This document shows, piece after piece, positions 33,779 through 41,384 of a stretch of DNA of 64,000 bases. The stretch is taken from the NCBI RefSeq assembly GCF_003751605.1, contig NZ_RJVJ01000003.1, positions 186,001-250,000 on the forward strand, written 5' to 3'. The position numbers were made by a program, and so were the translations under genes. Numbering within the stretch: position 1 is the stretch's first letter; each line of letters opens with the position of its first letter. The DNA is from Kitasatospora cineracea (GTDB lineage: Bacteria > Actinomycetota > Actinomycetes > Streptomycetales > Streptomycetaceae). The notes below the pieces were generated by a model that searched no databases, had not been told where the DNA came from, and saw nothing but the letters and a program-made list of their open reading frames with translations.

Positions 33779-36010
33779 TCAGCGGAGCGGGCCCCGGTTG
33801 AGCAGCAGGTTCCGGCGTTCGGACAGCGTCATCGGCCGGGGGTGCAGGACCGTCAGGGCGGCGTCGGCCTCCCCGGCGGCGGTGAGGTTCGCGGCGGCCG
33901 CCGCGACGGACAGCGGGGACAGCCGCCCGGCCTCCCGGAGCAGGACCTCCAGCCGCCCGTGCTGGCCCGCCCGGCGGAACCCGGCGACCAGGTCGGGGAA
34001 CTCCGCGGACGCCCGGACCGCCGGGGCCAGGCAGACCAGCCGCTCCGCGACCGCGAACTGCCCGGCGGCGTGGAACGCCGCGACCACCGCACCGAGTTCG
34101 GCGGCCGGCCAGGCCCGGGCGACCGTCGTCACCAGGTCGTCCGGCGAGATCCCCGGGTGCCGGACCTGGTGCAGCGTCGGCAGCCACTCCGCCCGGAACC
34201 GCTCCGGGCCCGACGGCCGGGACCGGATCCACTCCAGGAACGCCGCCTCGTCCGCGACCCCAGCGGCGGTGAGCGCACCCACCGCCGTGACGACCGCCGC
34301 GAACGGCGGCACCCCCGGTCGGGCCGCAACCGCCCGCATCCCGCGGGCCAGCCGGACGAGCAGCGCGGCCCGCTCCGCCTCGACGGCCCGCGTGCGGTGG
34401 GCGAACCGGGCGAGCAGTGCGGCCCGCTCCGTCTCGACGGGTGCGACGTGCGCGACGGGCGCGGCAGGCGCGGCGGGCGCGGCCGAGGGCGGTGCCGGTG
34501 CCGGTGCCGGTGCGGCTGCCGGTGCCGGTGCCGGGTACGGGAGTTGCGGGTCGAGGGCTTCGAGGGCGGCGGTCAGCATGGTGAGGCGCAGGTGCTGCCC
34601 GGCCGCGCGGAGCCCGGCGAGGAGGGCGGGGAGTTCGGCGGTGGTGCGGCGGGCGGGAATGCTGCGGACGATCTCGTTGGCGAGCCGGGGCAGCCGGGCG
34701 TCCTCGTAGGTGGCGAGCAGCGCACCGATCCCGGCCGCCGGCCAGGCCCGGGCCACGGCGTCCACCCAGGCGGGGGACTGGTAGCCCCGGCCGTGCCGGG
34801 CCAACAGCTGCTCGGGCAGAGGGAGTTGACCGGCGGCGTCCAGTGTCCGGATCCAGTCGACGTACGTCGACTCCCCGGCGTGCGATCCGGGCTCCGGGGC
34901 GTGAAGCGGGGTCGTGACGGCCGTCGGCGGGAGCGGTCGGGTGTCGGTCGGCGGTGCAGGGGCGGGCAGCGGTGTCGGGGTGGGTAGCGGGAAAGTCGCG
35001 GCGGTCGGCGGGGTGGCCGGTGCGGGTGTCGGGACGGTGGCGGCGGTCGGGAACCGGGGCGCGTCGGTCGGGAACCGGGGCGCGGCGGTCGGGAACCGGG
35101 GCGCGTCGGCCGGGACGGTCGTCGGCCAGGGAGTCCGCGGTCCGCGACTTCCGTCCCCGCTCTCGATCCCGTTGCCGGTGGCGAGGCCGCGGAGGCGGTC
35201 GGTGACCTCGGCGGCGGAGCGGGGGCGGGCGGCCGGGTCCTTGGCGAGCAGGTCGAGGACCAGCCGGTCGAGGGCGGGCGGAACGGGGTGGAGGGACTCG
35301 GGGCCGGGCGGGCGCGGGGGCTCGGCGAGGTGGCGCATCATCAGCGGGACCGGGTCCCCGGCGCCGAACGGCGGGCGGCCGGTGAGGAACTCGAACAGGA
35401 CGCAGCCGAGGGCGTACAGGTCTCCGCGGTGGTCGCCGGAGCGGCCGTGGAAGCGCTCCGGCGGCATGTACGCCATGGTGCCCATCACCCGGCTGTGGGT
35501 GTCGGACCGTCCCTCGTGGTGCTTGGCGATGCCGAAGTCGAGGATCTTCAGCCGGCCGTTCCGGGCCAGGAACAGGTTGGCGGGCTTGAGGTCCCGGTGG
35601 ACGACCTGCGCGGCGTGCGCGAAGGCGAGCGCGTCGCAGAGCTGGAGCGTCCAGTCGACGGCCTCGGCGACCGGGGGCGGTCCGTCCGCGCGGAGCCGGA
35701 CGGCCAGGTCGGTGCCGGTGAGCAGCTCCATCACCAGGTAGACCGTGCCGTCGGGCTCCCGGCCCAGGTCGTGGACGGTGACGATGCCGGGGTGGCCGAG
35801 CCCGGCGGCGAGCCGGGCCTCGTTGAGGAACAGGTCGGTGCCGCGCGGGTCGTGCAGTTCGGTGTGCAGCAGCTTGACGGCGACCCGGCGCTGCAGCGCC
35901 ACGTCCCACCCGTGCCAGACCTGGCCCATCCCGCCGCGCCCGATCAGCTCGTCCAGACGGTAGCGCGCGGCGAGCATGCGTACGGCGGCCAAGACTTCCT
36001 CCCCGGTCAT
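33779..36010 (-). CDS. Ser/Thr protein kinase with repeat-rich C-terminal region
   Basis: 743 aa. The kinase domain (residues about 17-280) has the glycine loop GRGGMGQVW, Lys46 (AVKLL), the catalytic loop HRDLKPAN (Asp140), DFG (Asp158) and MGTMAYMPPE. A Pro/Ala linker with DAPRFPTA repeats follows, then two helical regions (YVDWIRTLDAAGQLPLPEQLL and FLEWIRSRPSGPERFRAEWLP) with internally related AWPAAxxGAxLA units. No membrane helix is visible, so it is a cytosolic PASTA-less kinase. Targets are unknown. Confidence 0.9.
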   Translation of the reverse strand: MTGEEVLAAVRMLAARYRLDELIGRGGMGQVWHGWDVALQRRVAVKLLHTELHDPRGTDLFLNEARLAAGLGHPGIVTVHDLGREPDGTVYLVMELLTGTDLAVRLRADGPPPVAEAVDWTLQLCDALAFAHAAQVVHRDLKPANLFLARNGRLKILDFGIAKHHEGRSDTHSRVMGTMAYMPPERFHGRSGDHRGDLYALGCVLFEFLTGRPPFGAGDPVPLMMRHLAEPPRPPGPESLHPVPPALDRLVLDLLAKDPAARPRSAAEVTDRLRGLATGNGIESGDGSRGPRTPWPTTVPADAPRFPTAAPRFPTDAPRFPTAATVPTPAPATPPTAATFPLPTPTPLPAPAPPTDTRPLPPTAVTTPLHAPEPGSHAGESTYVDWIRTLDAAGQLPLPEQLLARHGRGYQSPAWVDAVARAWPAAGIGALLATYEDARLPRLANEIVRSIPARRTTAELPALLAGLRAAGQHLRLTMLTAALEALDPQLPYPAPAPAAAPAPAPAPPSAAPAAPAAPVAHVAPVETERAALLARFAHRTRAVEAERAALLVRLARGMRAVAARPGVPPFAAVVTAVGALTAAGVADEAAFLEWIRSRPSGPERFRAEWLPTLHQVRHPGISPDDLVTTVARAWPAAELGAVVAAFHAAGQFAVAERLVCLAPAVRASAEFPDLVAGFRRAGQHGRLEVLLREAGRLSPLSVAAAAANLTAAGEADAALTVLHPRPMTLSERRNLLLNRGPLR
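35046..35108. repeat. Three 21-bp in-frame tandem repeats inside the kinase linker
   Basis: Units start at 35046, 35067 and 35088, each GTCGGGAACCGGGGCGCG plus 3 nt. They encode the APRFPTA/DAPRFPT repeats on the minus strand and keep frame, so copy number can change linker length. Confidence 0.9.
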
Positions 36011-36368
36011 CCCGACCGGGCCGCGCCGGGGCGCAGGACGGGCCGCGCGGGCCGGTCTGCCCCGGAATCTACCAGCCGGACCCGGCCCCGGACCCGGCCC
36101 GTCCCGGGACCCCCGGCGGGCCGGACGCCCGCTTCGGCCTCGGTCGCGGCCCGGTGCGCCACCGGCCCCCGAACGGTGAACACGCCCGGGGCAGGACCGG
36201 CTCCCGCCCCGCCCCGGCCGGGACCGCGGCTCCTTCGCCGCCTGCGCCCCGCAGCTGCGAGCCGAGCCACCTCGTCGGCCACTCGCGGAACCCGGCCGGC
36301 GCCGGCGACGACCTCCCGCACCCCACCGGGCCGGCCACCGCCGCGCCCGCCGACCGACCGCCCGGGGC
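36011..36368. other. Intergenic region upstream of the kinase gene
   Basis: About 360 bp, extremely GC-rich, with no ORF that has a ribosome site or recognisable product, and no obvious promoter or dyad beyond CCGG-type simple palindromes. Confidence 0.5.
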
Positions 36369-37247
36369 TCAGCCCCCGTCCGCCGGCAGCAGGCCGCCGC
36401 CGAGCACGTCGAGCAGGTGCGGCCAGGCCGCCGCACCCAGCCGGGCGGCCGCCGCCGGGGTCCCGCCGTGGTCGAAGACCGTGGACGGGGGCGGCGGCAC
36501 CTCGCCGGGGAACACCACCCGGTGGCCCGCCGCCGGGTCGCCGACCAGCACGGTGCGGGCGCCGTCGGCCGCGCGGCGGCGCTCGCGCAGCCGCTCGGCG
36601 TACGGGAGCGACGGCCACATCGCATCGGCCCCGCCCGCGACCAGCAGCAGCTCCGCCCGGGCCCGCTCCACCGGGATCCGGGCCGCGGGCAGGTCCGCCG
36701 CGAACGTCCGCTCGCTCTGCTCGTACCAGCCGCGGATGGCCACCGGGACGCCCGCCGGCTCCGCGGGCGTCCAGCTCTCGTCCGTCGGGACGAACGGCAG
36801 CGGGTGCCCCCGCCAGGTCCAGGAGGAACGGGCCGGGCGGTCCGCACCGTCCAGCCCCGCCCCGACGTTGCGCCACACCAGAGAGGTCGGCGCCAGCGCG
36901 ACCACCGCGTCCACCCGCGGGTCGCGCACCGCCGTCAGCATCGCCGCCTCCGCGCCCTTCGACGTCCCGAGCAGGCCGACCCGCCGCAGCCCGTCCGCCC
37001 GCAGCAGGTCGACCGCCGCCGTGAAGGTCTCCAACGGCACCTCGCACACCCCCGGCGGCTGCCCCGGCCCGCCGAACCAACGGATCGTCAACGCGTCGAA
37101 CCCCACCCGCGCCAACACCCGCGCCCGCGCCGCCTCCACCCGCCCGCTCGACCCCGACAGCACCACCACCCCGACCGCACTGCCCCCGACCGGCGTGCAC
37201 CGCAACCCCTCCCACGGCTCCGTCCACACCCGCTCGACGATCTCCAT
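36369..37247 (-). CDS. Alpha/beta hydrolase of the acyl-CoA thioesterase (BAAT C-terminal) type
   Basis: 292 aa from ATG 37247, with AGGGGAGG upstream. The catalytic triad can be placed as Ser in GTSKGAEAA, Asp in VAGGADAMWPS and His in AAGHRVVFPGE. The context VVVLSGSSGRVEAARA and WRGHPLPFVP is typical of BAAT/acyl-CoA thioester hydrolase C-terminal proteins. Substrate unknown. Confidence 0.85.
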   Translation of the reverse strand: MEIVERVWTEPWEGLRCTPVGGSAVGVVVLSGSSGRVEAARARVLARVGFDALTIRWFGGPGQPPGVCEVPLETFTAAVDLLRADGLRRVGLLGTSKGAEAAMLTAVRDPRVDAVVALAPTSLVWRNVGAGLDGADRPARSSWTWRGHPLPFVPTDESWTPAEPAGVPVAIRGWYEQSERTFAADLPAARIPVERARAELLLVAGGADAMWPSLPYAERLRERRRAADGARTVLVGDPAAGHRVVFPGEVPPPPSTVFDHGGTPAAAARLGAAAWPHLLDVLGGGLLPADGG

Positions 37248-37553
37248 CCGCCTCCCCTTTCCCTCCGCTCCCGCCCCACCCTCACCGACCGCACCCCCAC
37301 CGGGCAAGGACCCGCCCGGCTGCCGGGGCGGGCTCCGACCGGCCGTCGGGGAACATGGGAGAGAGCACTGCGGGGTTCAGGACCGGGCTGCTGATGTACG
37401 CGGACGGCGAGGCGGGGGACTGCCTGCGGGGGTCGGGGGCGGGCCGTGGTCCGGAGCGGGCGTTTCTGGACTTGCTGGTCCATTTTCGGCTGCCTACCGT
37501 GCTGAACGTGCCCGGCCGACGGCGGGCGGGCCCAAGCAGGAAGGCGGTGCGCC
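37248..37553. other. Divergent promoter region between hydrolase and quinone oxidoreductase genes
   Basis: About 306 bp. The plus-strand promoter at 37472 is the only clear signal; a small ORF from 37355 has no ribosome site and codes for nothing recognisable. Confidence 0.55.
37472..37500 (+). promoter_or_regulatory. Promoter of the quinone oxidoreductase gene
   Basis: -35 TTGCTG (37472-37477) and -10 TACCGT (37495-37500) are separated by exactly 17 bp, 54 bp before the ATG. Confidence 0.6.
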
Positions 37554-38516
37554 ATGCAGGCGATCCGGATCGAGGAGCACGGCGGTCCCGAGGTGATGCG
37601 CTGGACCGAACTGCCCGACCCCGTGCCCGGACCGGGGGAGGTGCTGGTGCGGTCGGCCGCGGTCGGGGTCAACTACATGGACGTCGGCGCGCGGGCCCAG
37701 GGCGGTCCGGGCTGGGCGGCGCCGGCGGTGCTGGGGGCCGAGGGGGCGGGGTACGTGACCGCTCTCGGCGCGGGCGTCGAGGAGCTCGCGGTCGGCGACC
37801 GGGTGGCCTGGTTCTACCACCCGGGCAGCTACGCCGAGTTGCTGGCCGTCCCGGTCGCCGCGCTGGTCAAGGTGCCTGACGGGGTGTCGGACGAGGTCGC
37901 GGGCGGCCTGCTGATGCAGGGCCTGACCGCCAACCACCTGACCACCGAGACGTACCCCGTCGCCCCGGGCAGCACCGCCGTGGTGCACGCGGCGGCCGGC
38001 GGGGTGGGCCAGTTGCTGACCCAGCTGGTGAAGGCCCGCGGCGGCAGCGTGATCGGGCTGGTCTCCCGGGCGGAGAAGGCCGCGGTGGCGGAGCGGGCCG
38101 GGGCCGACCACGTCCTGGTCCACTCCGGCGGCGGTTTCGAGCAGCAGGTCCGCGAACTCACCGGCGGACGCGGGGCCGACGTGGTCTACGACGGCGGCGG
38201 CGCCGACACCTTCGCCTCCTCCCAGCTGTCGCTGCGCCCGCACGGCGTGCACGCCTACTACGGGCCCTTCATGGGCGTCCCGACCCTGCGGCCCACCGAC
38301 CTGCCCAACAGCATCCTGCTCAGCTACCCGGTCGTGCACCACCACGTCGCCACCCGCGCGGACCTGGTGCGGCGCACCGGCGAACTGTTCGACCTGGTCC
38401 TGGACGGGCGGCTCACCCAGCGGATCACCGGCCGCTACCCCCTCGCCGACGCCGCCCGGGCGCACGCCGACCTCGAATCCCGCCGCACCACCGGCAAACT
38501 GATCCTGCTGCCCTGA
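37554..38516 (+). CDS. Zinc-less NADPH:quinone oxidoreductase (MDR family)
   Basis: 320 aa. The GroES-like N-terminal domain (GVNYMDVGARA) lacks catalytic zinc ligands, and the Rossmann domain carries VVHAAAGGVGQLLTQLVKARG. It reduces quinones with NADPH. AGGAAGGCGG precedes the ATG. Originally followed closely by a gene whose ribosome site and possible start (38531-38544) are now cut off by an IS110 element; the tetR on the other side is the likely former neighbour. Confidence 0.92.
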   Translation: MQAIRIEEHGGPEVMRWTELPDPVPGPGEVLVRSAAVGVNYMDVGARAQGGPGWAAPAVLGAEGAGYVTALGAGVEELAVGDRVAWFYHPGSYAELLAVPVAALVKVPDGVSDEVAGGLLMQGLTANHLTTETYPVAPGSTAVVHAAAGGVGQLLTQLVKARGGSVIGLVSRAEKAAVAERAGADHVLVHSGGGFEQQVRELTGGRGADVVYDGGGADTFASSQLSLRPHGVHAYYGPFMGVPTLRPTDLPNSILLSYPVVHHHVATRADLVRRTGELFDLVLDGRLTQRITGRYPLADAARAHADLESRRTTGKLILLP

Positions 38517-38550
38517 CCGCCGCCCCCCCGGAGGAGTCTCAATGACCGAG

Positions 38551-39750
38551 TCAAGCTGCCTGCGCGTCCAGAACGGGGGTGAAGATCCGATTGTCGCGCA
38601 GGAGCGCCCACAGGACGCTGACCCGGCGGCGGGCGAGGGCGATGATCGCCTGGACATGCTTGCAGCCCTCGGCGCGCTTCTTGAGGTAGAAGTCCCGGTT
38701 CGGCCCGTCCCGCATGATGCTGGTCTGCGCGGACATGTAGAACACCCGTCGCAGGCGGCGACTGTAGCGTTTCGGCCGGTGCATGTTGCCGGTGCGGCGA
38801 CCGGAATCGCGGGGGACGGGCACCAGCCCGGCCGCCGAGGCGAGGTGGCCGGCGTCCGCGTAGGCGGCCAGGTCCCCGGCGGCGACGACGAGCTCGGCGC
38901 CGAGTATCGGCCCGATGCCGGGCAGGGACTCGATGATCTCGGCCTGCGGGTGGGCACGGAAGGTGTCGCGGATCTGCTTGTCGATCCGCTTCAACCGGTC
39001 GTCCAGGGCCAGGATCTGTGCGGCGAGGTCGGCGACGATCGCGGCGGCGACGTCCTCGCCGGGCAGCACGGTGCGCTGGGCCTCGGCGGCCTCCAGCGCG
39101 GTCGCGGCGACCGCGTCGGCGCCGCGCACGCTCCGGTTGGCGAGCCAGGCCGTCAGCCGGGCCCGGCCCCGGCGGCGCAGGGCGGCCGGGGTCTGGTAGC
39201 CGGTCAGCAGGACCAGGGCGCCCTTGTGCGCGGAGTAGTCGAAGGCCCGTTCCAGGGCGGGGAAGATGCCGGTGAGCACGTCGCGGAGCCGGTTGATCAT
39301 CCGCACGCGGTCGGCGACCAGGTCCGATCGGTGCGCAGTCAGCAGTGCGAGGTCCGCCGCGAGCTGGGCGGGCACCTCGATCGCGGCGAAGTCCCATCGC
39401 TGACGGGAGGTTTCGGCGATGACGTAGGCGTCGCGGGCGTCGGTCTTCGCCTCGCCCCGGTAGGCGCCGGCCATGCGGTTGACGGTGCGTCCGGGCACGT
39501 AGACGGCCTGCTGGCCGTGGGCGGCGAGCAGGGCCAGCAGCAGTGCCGAGGCGGTGCCGGAGATGTCCACCGCCCAGTGGACCTGCTCGGCCAGCTCCAG
39601 GATTTCGCCGAGCGCGGTCAGGATCGCCGTCTCGTCGTTGACGATCTTCTTCGACCACAGCGTTGTGCCGGCCTCGTCGACCACGGCCGCCCAGTGATGG
39701 CCCTTGCCGGCGTCAACACCCGCCCAAGCACGGGCACTTCGCTCTCCCAC
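38551..39750 (-). CDS. IS110-family transposase (DEDD recombinase)
   Basis: 399 aa from GTG 39750 with GAGGAGG 7 nt upstream. The N-terminal RuvC-like DEDD domain starts GVDAGKGHHWAAV and includes TDARDAYVIAE; the C-terminal Tnp20 domain has ESLPGIGPILGAELV and ASAAGLVPVPRDSGRRTGNMHRPKR, where the Ser before AAGL is the expected catalytic serine. Length and order are intact, so the enzyme looks functional. It would be guided by a bridge RNA from the element's left end. Confidence 0.93.
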   Translation of the reverse strand: MGERSARAWAGVDAGKGHHWAAVVDEAGTTLWSKKIVNDETAILTALGEILELAEQVHWAVDISGTASALLLALLAAHGQQAVYVPGRTVNRMAGAYRGEAKTDARDAYVIAETSRQRWDFAAIEVPAQLAADLALLTAHRSDLVADRVRMINRLRDVLTGIFPALERAFDYSAHKGALVLLTGYQTPAALRRRGRARLTAWLANRSVRGADAVAATALEAAEAQRTVLPGEDVAAAIVADLAAQILALDDRLKRIDKQIRDTFRAHPQAEIIESLPGIGPILGAELVVAAGDLAAYADAGHLASAAGLVPVPRDSGRRTGNMHRPKRYSRRLRRVFYMSAQTSIMRDGPNRDFYLKKRAEGCKHVQAIIALARRRVSVLWALLRDNRIFTPVLDAQAA

Positions 39751-39806
39751 TCGCCCCTCCTCGATCCCGCCTGCATTCCATCGGCCCGAGGAACACCCCG
39801 CCGTCG

Positions 39807-39958
39807 TCTCCGTAAACAGCGACCGCACACAGCGCGCACATCTCAATCAGCAGCCAGGGCACCCCGAAGAGCCGGACGGCCACTCCTCGCAAGCCACTGA
39901 AGGCAGAGAACCGTTAGCCACATCCGGCCCTCCCGGGCCGACCAACACCTTACGGAGA
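39807..39958 (-). ncRNA. Candidate bridge RNA in the left end of the IS110 element
   Basis: The 210 nt between the transposase start and the tetR boundary are non-coding. A perfect 9-bp inverted repeat, TCTCCGTAA (39807-39815) and TTACGGAGA (39950-39958), would close an RNA of about 150 nt; inside it CGGCCC TCCC GGGCCG (39925-39940) forms a hairpin, followed by less GC-rich single-stranded stretches. Size, strand and place match the bridge RNAs of the IS110 group. The stem is seen; the identity as guide RNA is inference. Confidence 0.5.
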
Positions 39959-39961
39959 ACC

Positions 39962-40564
39962 GTGCCGCTGACCCGCAAGGGCGCCGCCACCCGGCAGCGC
40001 ATCGTCGAGGGCACCGCCGAACAGATCCGCGAAGACGGCGTGTTCGCGGTCCGCCTCGAGGACGTGATGGCCCGCACCGCGACCAGCAAGAGCCAGCTCT
40101 TCCACTACTTCCCCGGCGGGAAGGACGACCTGCTGCTCGCCGTCGCCCGGCACGAGGCGCACCGGGTGCTGGCGGACCAGCAGCCCGAACTCGGCGCCCT
40201 CACCGACTGGGACGCCTGGCAGCAGTGGCGCGACAAGGTCCTCGCCCGCTACCGCGCCCAGGGCGCCAACTGCCCCCTGCACACCGCCCTCGCCCAACTC
40301 GGCGGCGCCACCGACGCCACCCGGGCGGTGGCCTGCGAACTGCTCGACCAGTGGCAGCGCCAACTCGCCGCCGGCATCCGCCACCTGCAGGCCGACGGCG
40401 CGACCGCCCCGCACCTGGACGCCGACCGAGAGGCCGCCGCGCTGCTCGCCGGGATCCAGGGCGGCGTGCTGATCCTGATGACCAGCGGCTCCGCCACCCA
40501 CCTGGAAGCCGCCCTGGACACCGGCCTCGCCCGCCTGCGCGGAACGGTCGGCACCGGTGCGTGA
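39962..40564 (+). CDS. TetR/AcrR family regulator, start region abutted by IS110
   Basis: 200 aa from GTG 39962. The N-terminal helix-turn-helix (RKGAATRQRIVEGTAEQIREDGVFAVRLEDVMARTATSKSQLFHYFPGGKDDLL) and the C-terminal domain with NCPLHTALAQLGG are typical of TetR regulators that control adjacent oxidoreductases. The start context (TTACGGAGAACC before GTG) may come from the insertion sequence. Before insertion the gene probably lay about 25 bp downstream of the quinone oxidoreductase stop. Confidence 0.88.
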   Translation: MPLTRKGAATRQRIVEGTAEQIREDGVFAVRLEDVMARTATSKSQLFHYFPGGKDDLLLAVARHEAHRVLADQQPELGALTDWDAWQQWRDKVLARYRAQGANCPLHTALAQLGGATDATRAVACELLDQWQRQLAAGIRHLQADGATAPHLDADREAAALLAGIQGGVLILMTSGSATHLEAALDTGLARLRGTVGTGA

Positions 40565-40710
40565 GCACTCGGCCCGCGCACGGCGGGCCGGCGGGATCTT
40601 GACGGTCACAGGCGCTCACGCCACTCGTGGGGCGGGTGTGCGGACCGCGAGACTGGAGCCGTCGCCGACCGGGGCCGCCGGAACGGCCCACCGGAACCCC
40701 CGGCTCCCAG

Positions 40711-40774
40711 CCCGGAAGGCCCCCGACCCGGAAGGCTCCCAGCCCGGAAGGCCCCCGGCCCGGAACTCCCGCAC
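40711..40774. repeat. Four 16-bp tandem repeats upstream of the rhodanese gene
   Basis: CCCGGAA(GGC) begins at 40711, 40727, 40743 and 40759, an exact 16-bp period with small variation between units. It lies in the 231-bp gap after tetR, ending 21 bp before the rhodanese start, so it is within the leader or promoter. Confidence 0.85.
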
Positions 40775-40795
40775 CGCCAGAAACGAGGCACCTCC

Positions 40796-41302
40796 ATGTC
40801 CGCCACCGCCACCGCCACCGCCGGGACGAGCACCGAGACCGCCACCAGCGCCGTCCTGAGCGTCCCCGCCGCCGCCCCGGCCGAGGCCGCCGCCCACTAC
40901 GCCGCCCGGCTCGCCTTCGAGGCGGACGTCTCGGACGTCCACGCCGACCTGGCCTCCGGCGCGCCCGGCATCGTGGTGGTCGACACCCGCAGCAAGGCCG
41001 CCTGGGACCAGGGGCACATCCCCGGTGCCGTCCACCTCCCGACCGGGCAGATCGCCGACCTGGCCCCGGAGGCGATCGACCCGACCCTGACCGTGGTCAC
41101 CTACTGCTGGGGCCCCGGCTGCAACGGCGCCACCCGCGCGGCCCTGGCCTTCGCCCGGCTCGGCTACCGGGTCAAGGAGATGCTCGGCGGCTTCGAGTAC
41201 TGGGCCCGCGAGGGCTTCGCGTACGACACCGCCGCGGGCTCCGAGCAGCGCCCCGTCGACGACCTGACCGCCCCGCGCTCCGGCATCTCCTGCGCCTGCT
41301 GA
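40796..41302 (+). CDS. Rhodanese-like sulfurtransferase
   Basis: 168 aa single rhodanese domain. DTRSKAAWDQGHIPGAVHLP and the active-site loop CNGATR in TYCWGPGCNGATRAA are clear; the second Cys of this stretch is the likely persulfide carrier. An unusual C-terminal tail SGISCAC adds two more cysteines, which could accept sulfur or bind metal. The N-terminal 30 residues are Thr/Ala-rich and low complexity. It is convergent with lysR. Confidence 0.88.
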   Translation: MSATATATAGTSTETATSAVLSVPAAAPAEAAAHYAARLAFEADVSDVHADLASGAPGIVVVDTRSKAAWDQGHIPGAVHLPTGQIADLAPEAIDPTLTVVTYCWGPGCNGATRAALAFARLGYRVKEMLGGFEYWAREGFAYDTAAGSEQRPVDDLTAPRSGISCAC

Positions 41303-41305
41303 TCC

Positions 41306-41356
41306 CCTCCCGGGCCTCCGGGCCTCCCGGGCCTCCGGGCCTCCCGGGCCTCCGGG
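41306..41356. repeat. Three perfect 17-bp tandem repeats between convergent genes
   Basis: CCTCCCGGGCCTCCGGG at 41306, 41323 and 41340 plus a degenerate fourth. It fills most of the 82-bp gap between the rhodanese and lysR stops and could fold into CCCGGG/GGCC hairpins acting as a two-way terminator. Confidence 0.9.
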
Positions 41357-41384
41357 CCTCCCGAGCCTCCCGAACCCCCGGCGC

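Larger units (their letters stand above)
38545..39961 (-). mobile_element. IS110-family insertion sequence (approximate ends)
   Basis: The element contains one transposase gene, a roughly 210-nt non-coding left end upstream of it and almost no right end. It sits between a quinone oxidoreductase and a tetR gene. The left flank keeps GGAGGAGTCTCAATGACC, a good ribosome site with an ATG leading nowhere; the right flank enters tetR directly at its first codons. IS110 elements have no terminal inverted repeats or target duplications, so the borders are estimates (within about 15 bp). Confidence 0.8.

Noticed and set aside
37355-37879. ORF of 174 codons before the quinone oxidoreductase
   Set aside because: No ribosome site, no recognisable motif, and it runs out of frame into a well-supported gene.
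38514-38519. IS left border at the quinone oxidoreductase stop codon (CTGACC shared with the right flank)
   Set aside because: It would leave tetR without any start or ribosome site before insertion, whereas the border near 38544 keeps a good gene start.
38542-39900. Plus-strand ORF starting MTESSCLRVQNG at the left IS border
   Set aside because: It has a good ribosome site and ATG but runs antisense through the IS110 transposase; only the start is genuine and belongs to the interrupted neighbour.
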